From contig NZ_JBPOEA010000001.1 in assembly GCF_052060035.1 (NCBI RefSeq), positions 682,001 through 746,000 of the forward strand: DNA of 64,000 bases, read 5' to 3'. Of the stretch, positions 25,507 through 33,951 are shown piece by piece. Origin of the DNA: Fodinibius sp052060035. Its GTDB lineage: Bacteria > Bacteroidota > Rhodothermia > Balneolales > Balneolaceae. Made by a program: the position numbers and the translations under genes. Position 1 is the stretch's first letter. Every line of letters starts with the position of its first letter. The notes beneath the pieces were generated by a model, which was not told the origin of the DNA, searched no databases, and saw nothing but the letters and a program-made list of their open reading frames with translations.

Positions 25507-26640
25507 TCAAGACAAGGCCGAAGAAATATCCATATTCAGACACTCTTCAAACATAGCATCGAATTCATCAATACGATCAGACCAATCTAAATGCTTATTG
25601 ATTTTTTGAAGGGATGACTTCGGCAAGGGTTTGGATTCTTTCATCAACAGATCTTTCAGATAGTGAAACAGATCGTCTTCGGTATCATACAGTACAGGCG
25701 CATGTAAGAGAGGTTTGTGTAGACTCTCGGGAATTAACTCGGGGTAGTGAAGACGGTTAGGTACTAACGGGTGACATCCACAGTAGATAGCTTCCATAAT
25801 CGCTACACAAAAGAATTCGTACGTCGCTGTTGAAACCACGATATCGCCGCTGTGAAGCAAACGGCTATAGTTTTCGCGATCCTCAACATAACCAAAATGC
25901 GTAATATGTCGGCCATACCGCTCCCAGGCTTTCTCAAACTCTTCAGGCTTCTCATGCTGCGTATCTCCCGCCAGAATCAGATCAAAAGTAAGGTCAATAT
26001 CGTTTAGACGATTGAGGACACGAAAAAACATGGCGGGATTACGGTCAAACTGCCAGCGCTGGTTCCAAACAATCACCGGGTTATCATTATCATTACGCTG
26101 ATCGGCCTGCGTATCAAAACGTTTTAAATCAAGACCGGGATACAACACCACACTTTTATCAGCTATTTTATCAACCGGATAGTAATATTTGTCATCGGGA
26201 TAGTCTTCCAGAAATTCCGGCAGTGCTTTCAGGAAATCATCACGATGAAAATTAGATGAAAAGATAAGTTTGTCCGCCGATAGCATGCTCAGGTAGTTGA
26301 GGTAGCAGTAGGTTTGATCGCGCTCCTCTCCTTCCGGCATTGGCTGGGTGAACTGATTTTCGTGCATATACATCACCTTGGGGATGTTAGCAAAACGAGG
26401 ATTGGTCAATGACAAAAAAGCCGGCAGATTTGTCATGCTGCTTACCAAGAGGAGATCAATTTCCTCTTTTACCTCTTGAGTCATCCCGGCCAATACTACT
26501 GAATTACCGTGCATACGCCATTTTCGTCCCTTATAACTCAGGTTAATGGGAAAAATATTATGCCGGGAATATTGCGATAGTCCCTTTAAAAAAGCTTTAT
26601 GGGAGCCGCTGTAAAACGGCTCTACAGCCAAAATATTCAT
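25507..26640 (-). CDS. QTMAN-like glycosyltransferase (DUF3524, tRNA-queuosine mannosyltransferase family)
   Basis: 377 aa. The N-terminal domain opens with 'ILAVEPFYSGSHKAFLKGL' (3-21) and contains 'RKWRMHGNS' and 'LLLVSSMTNLPAFLSL', the hallmarks of the DUF3524 domain of vertebrate GTDC1, which has been assigned as the mannosyltransferase acting on queuosine in tRNA-Asp. 'YMHENQFTQPMPEGEERDQTYCYLNY' (split by family blocks) and 'SSNFHRDDFLKALP' follow. The C-terminal half is a GT-B donor domain with 'VWNQRWQFDRNPAMFF', 'GYVEDRENYSRLLHSGDIVVSTATYEFFCVAIMEAIYCG'. The GT1/GT4 EX7E-like region is therefore intact. It lies 69 nt downstream of mutL on the same strand. Sugar and acceptor in bacteria are inference only. 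Confidence 0.82.
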   Translation of the reverse strand: MNILAVEPFYSGSHKAFLKGLSQYSRHNIFPINLSYKGRKWRMHGNSVVLAGMTQEVKEEIDLLLVSSMTNLPAFLSLTNPRFANIPKVMYMHENQFTQPMPEGEERDQTYCYLNYLSMLSADKLIFSSNFHRDDFLKALPEFLEDYPDDKYYYPVDKIADKSVVLYPGLDLKRFDTQADQRNDNDNPVIVWNQRWQFDRNPAMFFRVLNRLNDIDLTFDLILAGDTQHEKPEEFEKAWERYGRHITHFGYVEDRENYSRLLHSGDIVVSTATYEFFCVAIMEAIYCGCHPLVPNRLHYPELIPESLHKPLLHAPVLYDTEDDLFHYLKDLLMKESKPLPKSSLQKINKHLDWSDRIDEFDAMFEECLNMDISSALS

Positions 26641-26709
26641 GTAACCCTTTTTTAAAAGCTTTCAATCCTTCCCACATTTCTAAAATGCAGTAAGGGTTTT
26701 AGTAATTAA

Positions 26710-28557
26710 TTAACGAAAACGTGCTTCGATATCTTCGAGTGGAATATATTCCAAGGTCGGTATGTTAAGCGGATCCTTATAGGGCTCATCGCAGGCAAAT
26801 AACTGATCAAGCAGGTTCTCCATCTCCAGATCGGTCAGTTTTTTTCCTTTCGGGATAGCCGTTTTTGATGCAAAAGCGATAGCCAGTTTCCGACGCTCAT
26901 CAAACTCAAATTTACCGTCCAGTTCCCGATATTGCTGCAGCATCGACTTCAAAACGGATTGTTCATCCCCAACATCAATATCAGCCGGAACCCCGCTTAT
27001 CATGGCGGTATTACCACTCATCAGCTGGATGTTAAAGCCCATTCGTTGAATAATGGGATGTAATTCTTCGAGTAAGGAAAATTCTGAAGCGGAAAGCTCC
27101 ATGGTCTGGGCAAACAACAGTTGCTGGGTACTGGGGATAGCCGCTTCGGTTGCACTCAGCGCCTTTTCAAAAATAATGCGTTTGTGGGCCGCATGCTGAT
27201 CGATCATACACAAGCCGGACCGTGTTTGGGTTAAAATATACCGATCGTGTAACTGCCAAAAACCGCGATCGCGCATACGTTTCGGGCGATCGGCCTGCTC
27301 AGATTGAGTTTGTTCGTTCTTCTCGGGCTGATCAAAATCGTACAGCTGCTTTGAAAAATTACTTTGATCCCCTCTTTGGGATTTCGGCCGATCAAAATTA
27401 ATACGTGAAGGAAATTTTACCGGCTTCTTTCCCCCTCCATTTTGCTGTTTATTCCTCGGCCCACCAAAATTAAAATCAGAAGAAAATCCTTTCGAAGAAG
27501 AAAAACTGTTTTCTTCATCTCTGTCAGGTACATCCGGAACCATAAATTCTTCGTGCAGTGCTTTCTTTACAACTGATTTCGTCAGTTTAATAACACTGCG
27601 TTCATCCTCAAATTTGACCTCTTCTTTGGCAGGATGCACATTGACATCTACCTGCTTGGGATCGACTTCCAGAAATATGGCATAAAAGGGATAATCCTTG
27701 TCACCAGTCCAGGCATCATAAATATTGAGAACAATATGTGTTAAATAACGGTGTTGAATCGGACGTCCGTTGACAAATAGAAATTGCTCCCCGCGGCTGC
27801 GCTTCGTCAGTTTGGGATCTGCCAGGACCCCATGTACAGTCAAATAGCTGGTTTCTTCCCGAAAGTGGATCAGGCTGGCCTTATAACTCTTGCCGAACAT
27901 ATCCGTGATACGCTCTTTAATATTCTGCTCTTTAGGGAGGTCATAAATGGTATCCGTATCAGCAATAAGCTCAAATCCCAGATCAGGGTTTGCAAGAGCC
28001 GCCTGCTGAACGGTTTTTAAAATATGTCGAAATTCAGTGGCATCAGTCTTCAAAAATTGTCGCCGCGCCCGGACATTATAAAAAAGATTTCGGACTGCTA
28101 CCGAAGTACCATCCTCCACAGCTGCGGGTTCAAAAGACTTTTCTTCCCCACCCCATATTTCATATTTCCAACCCATTTCATCACCCGGGCGTTTGGTCTT
28201 GAGCGTAACCTGAGAAACGGATGCAATTGATGCCATGGCTTCACCGCGGAAACCCAACGTACGGACTTTAAACAGATCATTTACATCTTGAATTTTTGAA
28301 GTGGCATGCTGCTCAAAACAGAGTTTAACATCTTGCTTTCCCATCCCACAGCCGTTGTCAACAACTTGGATAAGTGTTCGTCCGGCATTTTGAATAACAA
28401 TTTTCAACTGATCAGCTCCGGCATCAATAGCGTTATCCAATAGTTCTTTGACGACCGAGCTGGGTCGTTGAATAACCTCACCGGCGGCTATTTTGTTGGA
28501 GATTTCGGGAGGAAGTTCTCGTATTATGGATTGCTGGGATTCCGTTTCCTGACTCAA
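26710..28557 (-). CDS. mutL: DNA mismatch repair protein MutL (endonuclease motif altered)
   Basis: GHKL ATPase linking MutS to downstream repair. The N-terminal ATPase has 'ISNKIAAGEVIQRPSSVVKE', 'LLDNAIDAGA' (motif I, Asn), 'VVDNGCGM' (II) and 'LGFRGEAMASIASVS' (III). 'FVNGRPIQ' and 'VDVNVHPAKEEVKF' close the transducer domain near residue 335. A linker rich in Gly, Asn and Gln leads to the C-terminal dimerisation domain. There the DQHA(x)2E(x)4E nuclease motif reads DQHAAHKRIIFE, with Lys459 in place of the first Glu. The zinc motif CPHGRPT is replaced by 'DPLNIPT'. It therefore looks endonuclease-deficient, like MutL of methyl-directed systems. 615 aa, normal length. Confidence 0.95.
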   Translation of the reverse strand: MSQETESQQSIIRELPPEISNKIAAGEVIQRPSSVVKELLDNAIDAGADQLKIVIQNAGRTLIQVVDNGCGMGKQDVKLCFEQHATSKIQDVNDLFKVRTLGFRGEAMASIASVSQVTLKTKRPGDEMGWKYEIWGGEEKSFEPAAVEDGTSVAVRNLFYNVRARRQFLKTDATEFRHILKTVQQAALANPDLGFELIADTDTIYDLPKEQNIKERITDMFGKSYKASLIHFREETSYLTVHGVLADPKLTKRSRGEQFLFVNGRPIQHRYLTHIVLNIYDAWTGDKDYPFYAIFLEVDPKQVDVNVHPAKEEVKFEDERSVIKLTKSVVKKALHEEFMVPDVPDRDEENSFSSSKGFSSDFNFGGPRNKQQNGGGKKPVKFPSRINFDRPKSQRGDQSNFSKQLYDFDQPEKNEQTQSEQADRPKRMRDRGFWQLHDRYILTQTRSGLCMIDQHAAHKRIIFEKALSATEAAIPSTQQLLFAQTMELSASEFSLLEELHPIIQRMGFNIQLMSGNTAMISGVPADIDVGDEQSVLKSMLQQYRELDGKFEFDERRKLAIAFASKTAIPKGKKLTDLEMENLLDQLFACDEPYKDPLNIPTLEYIPLEDIEARFR

Positions 28558-28598
28558 ATGTCTGTACTTCTTTTATGATTTTTGTTGGCGGGATAATA

Positions 28599-28625
28599 CA
28601 AAATTATGAATCTGCATGTAAGCAA
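28599..28625 (-). promoter_or_regulatory. Bacteroidota-type promoter for mutL
   Basis: On the minus strand this reads TTG, a 16-nt spacer, then TAATTTTG, which matches the TAnnTTTG -7 consensus. Transcription should begin near 28592, about 35 nt before the mutL start. It lies in the gap after the 66-aa small gene, so mutL need not depend on that gene. Confidence 0.5.
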
Positions 28626-28646
28626 TTTAGCAGATCCAATAAGGAG

Positions 28647-28847
28647 TTATAATAAATACATAATGTAGATGACCAGTGCTAATCCCAAGGCATATAGCAT
28701 TACAGAACGACCTTGGTGATATTTCTTACGGTTACGACGGATCTTTATGCGTTCCCGTCGACTCATCTCCTTCTCCGGATCATAATACCGGTACTTGTAT
28801 TTAAACTTCTTGTTCTTGGGCCGGTAATCAAACATTCCCTTAATCAT
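28647..28847 (-). CDS. Small basic single-pass membrane protein (66 aa)
   Basis: The N-terminal 45 residues are strongly basic and aromatic ('YRPKNKKFKYKYRYYDPEKE', then 'RRERIKIRRNRKKYH'). They are followed by one C-terminal membrane helix (about 48-66, 'VMLYALGLALVIYIMYLL'), a tail-anchored topology with the basic part inside. I do not recognise a named family. Small proteins of this layout are common in Bacteroidota next to unrelated genes. It is divergent from icd and 89 nt upstream of mutL. Confidence 0.65.
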   Translation of the reverse strand: MIKGMFDYRPKNKKFKYKYRYYDPEKEMSRRERIKIRRNRKKYHQGRSVMLYALGLALVIYIMYLL

Positions 28848-28916
28848 AAGAATCTCCGTTCCTTAACTGACTTTGTTTTCTTAAACTTAATATAATGAGA
28901 ATTTCATTCAATTTTT

Positions 28917-28931
28917 ATCCCTTCAAGGGAT
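28917..28931. repeat. Palindrome ATCCCTT-C-AAGGGAT in the divergent spacer upstream of icd
   Basis: Perfect 7-bp arms around one base, 79 nt before the icd start codon and 70 nt before the divergent small gene. The compact dyad fits a dimeric regulator site better than a hairpin, as the loop is too short to fold. No regulator can be assigned. Confidence 0.35.
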
Positions 28932-29009
28932 GACTGATAGCATGCAGATGGTGATTTTTTTTGGTATACTGCGAACCCGAAATTTAATTCGAAATTTATC
29001 CCAAAATTC

Positions 29010-30257
29010 ATGAGTTACGAGAAGATTACACCTCCCGAAACTGGTACCAAAATTGAAGTAAAGTCTGATGGCTCGCTTGTGGTTCCCGACAATCCAATTA
29101 TTCCCTTTATTCAGGGTGACGGCATCGGCATTGACATAACGCCGACGATGAGAAATGTATTGGATAGCGCCGTCGAAAAAGCCTACAACGGTGATAAAAA
29201 AATAGAATGGTTTGAAATTTATGCCGGTGAAAAAGCCGTTGATTTTTATGGTGAAGGCAAATGGCTGCCCGAAGATACGCTCAATGCCATTGAAGATTAT
29301 AAAGTTGCTATTAAAGGACCTCTGACAACGCCTGTAGGTGGTGGAATTCGTTCGCTAAACGTTGCTATTCGCCAAGAAAAGGATCTTTTTGCTTGCGTGC
29401 GCCCGGTAAAATATTACAAAGGAACGCCAAGCCCGGTTAAACATCCCGAAAAAACGGATATGGTTATTTTCCGTGAAAATACTGAAGATATTTACGCCGG
29501 TATTGAATATCAGACGGGAACACCTGAAAACAAAAAGTTGAAAGACTTTTTGATAAATGAAATGGGCGTTGATCAAATCCGCTTCCCAGATACGACCTCA
29601 TTGGGTATCAAGCCAATTTCTGAAGAAGGCACTAAACGCCTGGTGCGCTCTGCTATCGATTACGCTATATCTGAGGGCCGAGATAGTGTTACGCTTGTCC
29701 ACAAAGGGAATATCATGAAGTTTACGGAAGGTAGCTTCAAGGATTGGGGATACGAAGTAGCACGCGAGGAATATGACGCAGAAGTTATTGGTGACGGCCC
29801 CTGGTGTAAGCTGCCCAATGGTATTGTCATAAAAGATGTAATTGCTGATGCCTTTTTACAGCAAATTTTAACTCGTCCGGATGAATATGACGTAATTGCC
29901 ACTATGAACCTAAATGGCGATTATGTTTCTGATGCCCTTGCCGCTTGTGTAGGTGGAATTGGTATTGCCCCCGGTGCAAACATCAACTATAACACGGGAT
30001 TAGCTGTATTTGAAGCCACACACGGCACGGCTCCTAAATACACCGGTCAGGATAAAGTAAATCCCGGCTCATTAATCCTTTCAGGTGTGATTATGCTTCG
30101 ATATATGGGATGGGCCGAAGCCGCTGATCTCATCGAGAAAGGTATTGAAGGAGCAATCATGAAAAAACGCGTCACCTACGATTTTGAACGCCTTATGGAT
30201 GATGCCACACTGTTGAAGTGTTCAGAATTTGGAGAAGAAATCATCTCAAACATGTAA
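29010..30257 (+). CDS. icd: NADP-dependent isocitrate dehydrogenase
   Basis: Oxidative decarboxylation of isocitrate to 2-oxoglutarate in the TCA cycle. The substrate site is 'GGGIRSLNVAIRQEKDLFACVRPV' (about 111-134), containing the Ser that corresponds to the phosphorylatable Ser113 of E. coli and the two substrate arginines. 'FRENTEDIYAGIEY' and 'DGPWCKLPNGIVIKDVIADAFLQQI' follow. 'HGTAPKYTGQDKVNPGSLI' carries the Lys-Tyr pair of NADP-specific enzymes. 415 aa matches E. coli Icd (416). No AceK kinase gene is near, so phosphorylation control is unproven. It is monocistronic with a clear terminator. Confidence 0.97.
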   Translation: MSYEKITPPETGTKIEVKSDGSLVVPDNPIIPFIQGDGIGIDITPTMRNVLDSAVEKAYNGDKKIEWFEIYAGEKAVDFYGEGKWLPEDTLNAIEDYKVAIKGPLTTPVGGGIRSLNVAIRQEKDLFACVRPVKYYKGTPSPVKHPEKTDMVIFRENTEDIYAGIEYQTGTPENKKLKDFLINEMGVDQIRFPDTTSLGIKPISEEGTKRLVRSAIDYAISEGRDSVTLVHKGNIMKFTEGSFKDWGYEVAREEYDAEVIGDGPWCKLPNGIVIKDVIADAFLQQILTRPDEYDVIATMNLNGDYVSDALAACVGGIGIAPGANINYNTGLAVFEATHGTAPKYTGQDKVNPGSLILSGVIMLRYMGWAEAADLIEKGIEGAIMKKRVTYDFERLMDDATLLKCSEFGEEIISNM

Positions 30258-30279
30258 TTGATCTCTTCTTAAAAGACTA

Positions 30280-30317
30280 AAGCCCGCAAAGTGTAATCAC
30301 TTTTGCGGGCTTTTTTA
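30280..30317 (+). terminator. Rho-independent terminator of icd
   Basis: AGCCCGCAAA and TTTTGCGGGCT form a GC-rich stem (with an inner GTG/CAC extension) followed by six T. It lies 23 nt past the icd stop codon. Confidence 0.9.
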
Positions 30318-30341
30318 TTTATATGTATTTCAAAAAATTAC

Positions 30342-30893
30342 CTAAAAGCTGTTGAAGGCTTCAGACTTCTTCATCGTATTCCAGGCTTTTTCATACCCCC
30401 CTAACCGTTTACCAATACGTTGAATAAGTTGATCTTTTTTAACGCTTATTTCTACAAATCCGCGAACACTTTCATACCCTTCGACGGTTTGAACTTCAAT
30501 GTTTCCAGTCTCAACCAAAGGTTCCACCGCCTTGGGGGCTTTGCGTAAGGCCATTAGAAATCGAGCTTCATCTAACCCTGATCCTTTGCCTTCGTCAACA
30601 ACAACTTCAGAGCGTATTTCTTCCAACTTATCCGATACCGAAGATTCCAATTGTTTAACAGCCCAGGATTTTGCTTTGTTAACAGCAGCGGCCGAATCAG
30701 TGTCAATAGCTGTAGCATACGCAAAAAGATCGGTATCATCCGATACAAATTCCTGCTGTGGATACCATGATGGATAATTTGAAACTTCTTTCTGTGGTTC
30801 TTCTTGCTGTGGGGTCACCTCTCCTGAGCCTGCACATGAAACAAATAACCCTGCAAAACCTACTACCGCTAAAAAGTAAAAAATACGTCGCAT
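30342..30893 (-). CDS. LPP20-like lipoprotein
   Basis: 183 aa. A lipoprotein signal peptide ends in 'LFVSC' (Cys20), followed by a Gln/Glu-rich linker and 'YPSWYPQQEFVSDDTDLFAYATAI'. The pattern 'p.W...' plus 'Faya.a.D.d.a.n.Ak..A...l...v' is the LPP20/YajG-like fold seen in many Proteobacteria and Bacteroidota. The final part 'GYESVRGFVEISVKKDQLIQRI' is the usual closing block. Function is unknown. These lipoproteins sit at the outer membrane. It starts 16 nt after htrA and probably ends the recO-htrA operon. Confidence 0.78.
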   Translation of the reverse strand: MRRIFYFLAVVGFAGLFVSCAGSGEVTPQQEEPQKEVSNYPSWYPQQEFVSDDTDLFAYATAIDTDSAAAVNKAKSWAVKQLESSVSDKLEEIRSEVVVDEGKGSGLDEARFLMALRKAPKAVEPLVETGNIEVQTVEGYESVRGFVEISVKKDQLIQRIGKRLGGYEKAWNTMKKSEAFNSF

Positions 30894-30909
30894 TAAATTA
30901 ATACCTAAA

Positions 30910-32454
30910 CTATTTGGATTGAATGGTTTTTATGTTTCCATCCTGAGATTTTAGTTCAAAGGAAAACCTTTCATCAGTCTCAGAATTTTGCGTTATAAAA
31001 TGCCTCAAAGATTGCAGATCTTCAACTTTATGACCATTAACTTTCAAAATACGATCTCCTTCTTGTAAACCAATACGATCTGCATCTGAACCCGTTATAA
31101 CACCTATTATCATCAATTTCACTTCTTCCTGACCAGCATTTTGAAAAGCCATCACCCGAAATCCCAGCTCAAAAGTGGCAAATTCAACCTCTTGCACTCC
31201 CTCGTTATCATTCCTTTCTGCTTCTCGTTGCTGAGGTTCTATAGACTCACGGGGTTCTTCTTGACGCCCAGCAAGCTCTTCCTGTTCCCGTTCCAGCATA
31301 CCCAGCACTACCTGTTTGGTAATTTCTTTCCCCCCACGATAGATACCAAGTTCCACAATATCACCGGGATTTAATACAGCTATCTTTTGCTGAAGCTGAT
31401 TAGATTCATTAACCTTTTCTCCATTCACGCTCAAAATAACGTCATCCGTACGGACTCCATGTTTCTGGGCAGCACTTCCGGGCGAAATTCCTGACACATA
31501 TACTCCGCGAATAGTGTCCATATTTAATTGTTCAGCCATCCTTGCATCAATACTGACGATAGTGACCCCCAGCAAAGCTCGCCTTACCTCTCCGTATTCA
31601 ATAATATCTTCGGCAACCTTTGCCGCCAGATTCGAGGGCACGGCAAAACCATAACCTTGATAATTACCACTTTGGGATGCAATAGCCGTATTGACACCAA
31701 TAAGCTCACCACTGGTATTAACCAATGCTCCACCGCTGTTGCCTTTATTAATGGCGGCATCTGTTTGTATAAAGCTCTCTACCCGCATTTGATCATTGAT
31801 AATCTGCACATCCCGACTCAAGGCACTTACAATGCCCGCTGTAACAGTTGATCGAAGTCGAAAGGGATTGCCAATCGCCAACACCCATTCTCCAACACCC
31901 ACTTTATCCGAATTACCGACTGTGATAGCCGGCAGTCCCCGGGCATCAATTTTCAGCACCGCTAAATCAGTTGTGGGATCCTGTCCGACAATTCGCCCTT
32001 TAAATGTACGCTTATCGTTAAGCACAACCTCTATGTCGTCATTTACAGCGCCATCAACGACGTGATTATTCGTAAGAATATAGCCGTCACTGCTTATCAG
32101 AATTCCAGACCCCACCGTTCGGGCTCTTTTGGGGAGCATATCCCCCCAAAAGCTATCTTCATCATGAAATTCATCGTCGGGCATATTATTCCTTGAAAAC
32201 GGAACCGTAGTTTCAATATAGACGACCATCGGCGTTACACGATCAGCAACACGTTCAAACAAAAACCGGGCATCCAGGTTCTCGAGTTGTTCACTGGTAA
32301 ATAATGGTTCCGTACTATGTTTTACCTCTGTAACATCAACGTCGGCCCTATCATCAACAGGAGTATACAAACTATAGAATGCGAACAAAGTGCCTACAAT
32401 AATCCCAATAAGAATGAGAAGGATACCACTTAAATACCGGTTGTTAAATTTCAT
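30910..32454 (-). CDS. HtrA/DegQ-type periplasmic serine protease with two PDZ domains
   Basis: Envelope quality-control protease or chaperone. One N-terminal membrane helix or uncleaved signal (about 8-30) precedes the S1C protease domain. The catalytic triad is His131 ('LTNNHVV'), Asp163 ('DPTTDLAVLKI') and Ser240 ('INKGNSGGALV'). PDZ1 begins near 'RALLGVTIVSID' and holds 'GVYVSGISPGSAAQKHGVRTDDVILSVNG', crossing residues 295-385. A Glu/Arg/Gln-rich linker follows. PDZ2 covers the last 90 residues with 'GVITGSDADRIGLQEGDRILKVNG'. 514 aa. recO ends 3 nt before its start, so the two are translated from one message. Confidence 0.95.
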   Translation of the reverse strand: MKFNNRYLSGILLILIGIIVGTLFAFYSLYTPVDDRADVDVTEVKHSTEPLFTSEQLENLDARFLFERVADRVTPMVVYIETTVPFSRNNMPDDEFHDEDSFWGDMLPKRARTVGSGILISSDGYILTNNHVVDGAVNDDIEVVLNDKRTFKGRIVGQDPTTDLAVLKIDARGLPAITVGNSDKVGVGEWVLAIGNPFRLRSTVTAGIVSALSRDVQIINDQMRVESFIQTDAAINKGNSGGALVNTSGELIGVNTAIASQSGNYQGYGFAVPSNLAAKVAEDIIEYGEVRRALLGVTIVSIDARMAEQLNMDTIRGVYVSGISPGSAAQKHGVRTDDVILSVNGEKVNESNQLQQKIAVLNPGDIVELGIYRGGKEITKQVVLGMLEREQEELAGRQEEPRESIEPQQREAERNDNEGVQEVEFATFELGFRVMAFQNAGQEEVKLMIIGVITGSDADRIGLQEGDRILKVNGHKVEDLQSLRHFITQNSETDERFSFELKSQDGNIKTIQSK

Positions 32455-32457
32455 AAC

Positions 32458-33195
32458 CTATTCCTGTAATATTTGTTCAAAGATAGCATCTGACTTTCGA
32501 GCCTTAAGCCCTTCAACATGATATTTCAAATACCGATCCAGATGCTCGATTAAATGCCGCAATTCACTGGTCTTAAAATCAATATCAAACAACGCAGAGC
32601 TTTGAGCCATCAGGGCGATCCGAATATATAAAAGCTGATTGGGCGTTAATTTATATGAGTGCGATGACACCTGCTTGTTAGTAACTAAACCGGATTCGAG
32701 GTTTAAATAGTTCGTTTTATTATCACCACTATGCGTGTCCAATTGGAGTCCTATCCCGGTTAATTCAGCCAGTCGTATTTGAAGATACGGAAATAGCTTG
32801 GGGGGATGTACTTCAGCAGAATTGAGCCAACAAAGCATTTTTTTAGTGAAGGTAAAGAGGGGTTCATTAATCTCGTTGTCATGCAACAACTGACTTATAA
32901 GCTCGATAGCCGAGGTCATAGTGGCCATCTTCTCAAAATCCAACCGAAGATTCTTATTTTTTACCGAATAACTGGCCTCAGAAAGGATTTGAACCGAACG
33001 TGATGATTTATAGTAATAAACGACGTCCAAAATGTTACCCGGTTCGATGAGTCCTGAAAACTTGCTTTTGGGCTTTTTGACGCCTCGAACCATAAGGGCA
33101 ATTTTCCCGTGCTCAAGCGTAAAAGCTGTAACAATTTTACTGGACTCTTGGTAGTCAACCGATTTAAATATTATAGCTTCGGTATGGGTAATCAT
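32458..33195 (-). CDS. recO: DNA repair protein RecO
   Basis: Loads RecA on SSB-coated single strands with RecR in gap repair. The N-terminal OB fold is 'TEAIIFKSVDYQESSKIVTAFTLEHGKIALMVRGVKKPKSKFSGLIEPGN', seen in pieces 'DYQESSKIVTAFT' and 'VRGVKKPKSKFSG'. The helical C-terminal domain lacks the Cys4 zinc cluster found in some RecO proteins: 'IGLQLDTHSGDNKTNYLNLESG' holds the site without cysteines. At 245 aa the length is normal. It is followed immediately by htrA and lies 69 nt after the anti-sigma gene. With RecBCD also present, the organism has both RecA-loading routes. Confidence 0.92.
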   Translation of the reverse strand: MITHTEAIIFKSVDYQESSKIVTAFTLEHGKIALMVRGVKKPKSKFSGLIEPGNILDVVYYYKSSRSVQILSEASYSVKNKNLRLDFEKMATMTSAIELISQLLHDNEINEPLFTFTKKMLCWLNSAEVHPPKLFPYLQIRLAELTGIGLQLDTHSGDNKTNYLNLESGLVTNKQVSSHSYKLTPNQLLYIRIALMAQSSALFDIDFKTSELRHLIEHLDRYLKYHVEGLKARKSDAIFEQILQE

Positions 33196-33264
33196 TCTCT
33201 AACCAATTAAACAATAAGAAATCAGATAGAGAAGTATAGAAGCTTTTAAGTTCAAAAAACAGTG

Positions 33265-33951
33265 TTAATTACCGGATCCCGTTAATTGAATAGAGTTGAC
33301 TCGATTGTTTTGAATAGTAGGCTCTTGGATAAGCTGTAACTTTTCGGTCGATCTCTGCAGAATAGTTTGAAACTGCTGCTGTTGATTGGAAAACTGATCT
33401 TCAAAACGAATAATATCATTTCGATCAATCCACGGATCAACGTTACTGGATTCAGCAGTAACTTGTTTTGTGGTACTATTGAAATTACTGCCTGCAAATT
33501 GGGTAGAACTTACCCCATTGTCTCCTGAACTGACGCGATCTATACCCTGCGTTTGAGCAGCAGTGGGTGAGGAAACAGAAGCCGTAGTTGTTTGCTCCGA
33601 ATTGTTAGACTTTGTATCTCCACTGCCAATAAAAAGCCAAGCTCCGCCAGCGGTAAGAGTAAGGGCCAGTGTTGCTGCCACAGCATATTTATAGGCCGGA
33701 CTAAAGGTCTGATTCTGATTTCGGTTTTTCTTGGCTTGTTCAGCAGCTTTTTCCTTTATGGCTTCGGTAACATCAGATGGAGGCTTAACCTCAGGCAGTT
33801 GGTCAAGCTTTTTGAGGGTCTGCCGCATGCTTTCTACTTCAATGAGCAGATCCTCATCCTCCATCATGGCCCGCTCCATTAGCAGTTCTTCAGAGGGATC
33901 CATCTCCTTCATCAGGTACCGAATACAATCATTATTATCCTCGTTCCGCAT
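33265..33951 (-). CDS. Anti-sigma-like single-pass membrane protein paired with the ECF sigma factor
   Basis: I choose the ATG at 33951 (MRNEDNNDC...) because the longer frame from 33984 would overlap the sigma gene by 50 nt. Even so the two overlap by 17 nt, so translation is coupled. The N-terminal cytosolic part 'CIRYLMKEMDPSEELLMERAMMEDEDLLIEVESM' is an acidic helical bundle, and 'LPEVKPPSDVTEAIKEKA' is the usual bridge. One membrane helix follows (about 88-106, 'YAVAATLALTLTAGGAWLFIG'), then a Ser/Thr/Asn/Gln-rich periplasmic region. There is no HxxxCxxC zinc motif. It probably sequesters the sigma factor at the membrane. Pairing is inferred from gene order. Confidence 0.7.
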   Translation of the reverse strand: MRNEDNNDCIRYLMKEMDPSEELLMERAMMEDEDLLIEVESMRQTLKKLDQLPEVKPPSDVTEAIKEKAAEQAKKNRNQNQTFSPAYKYAVAATLALTLTAGGAWLFIGSGDTKSNNSEQTTTASVSSPTAAQTQGIDRVSSGDNGVSSTQFAGSNFNSTTKQVTAESSNVDPWIDRNDIIRFEDQFSNQQQQFQTILQRSTEKLQLIQEPTIQNNRVNSIQLTGSGN

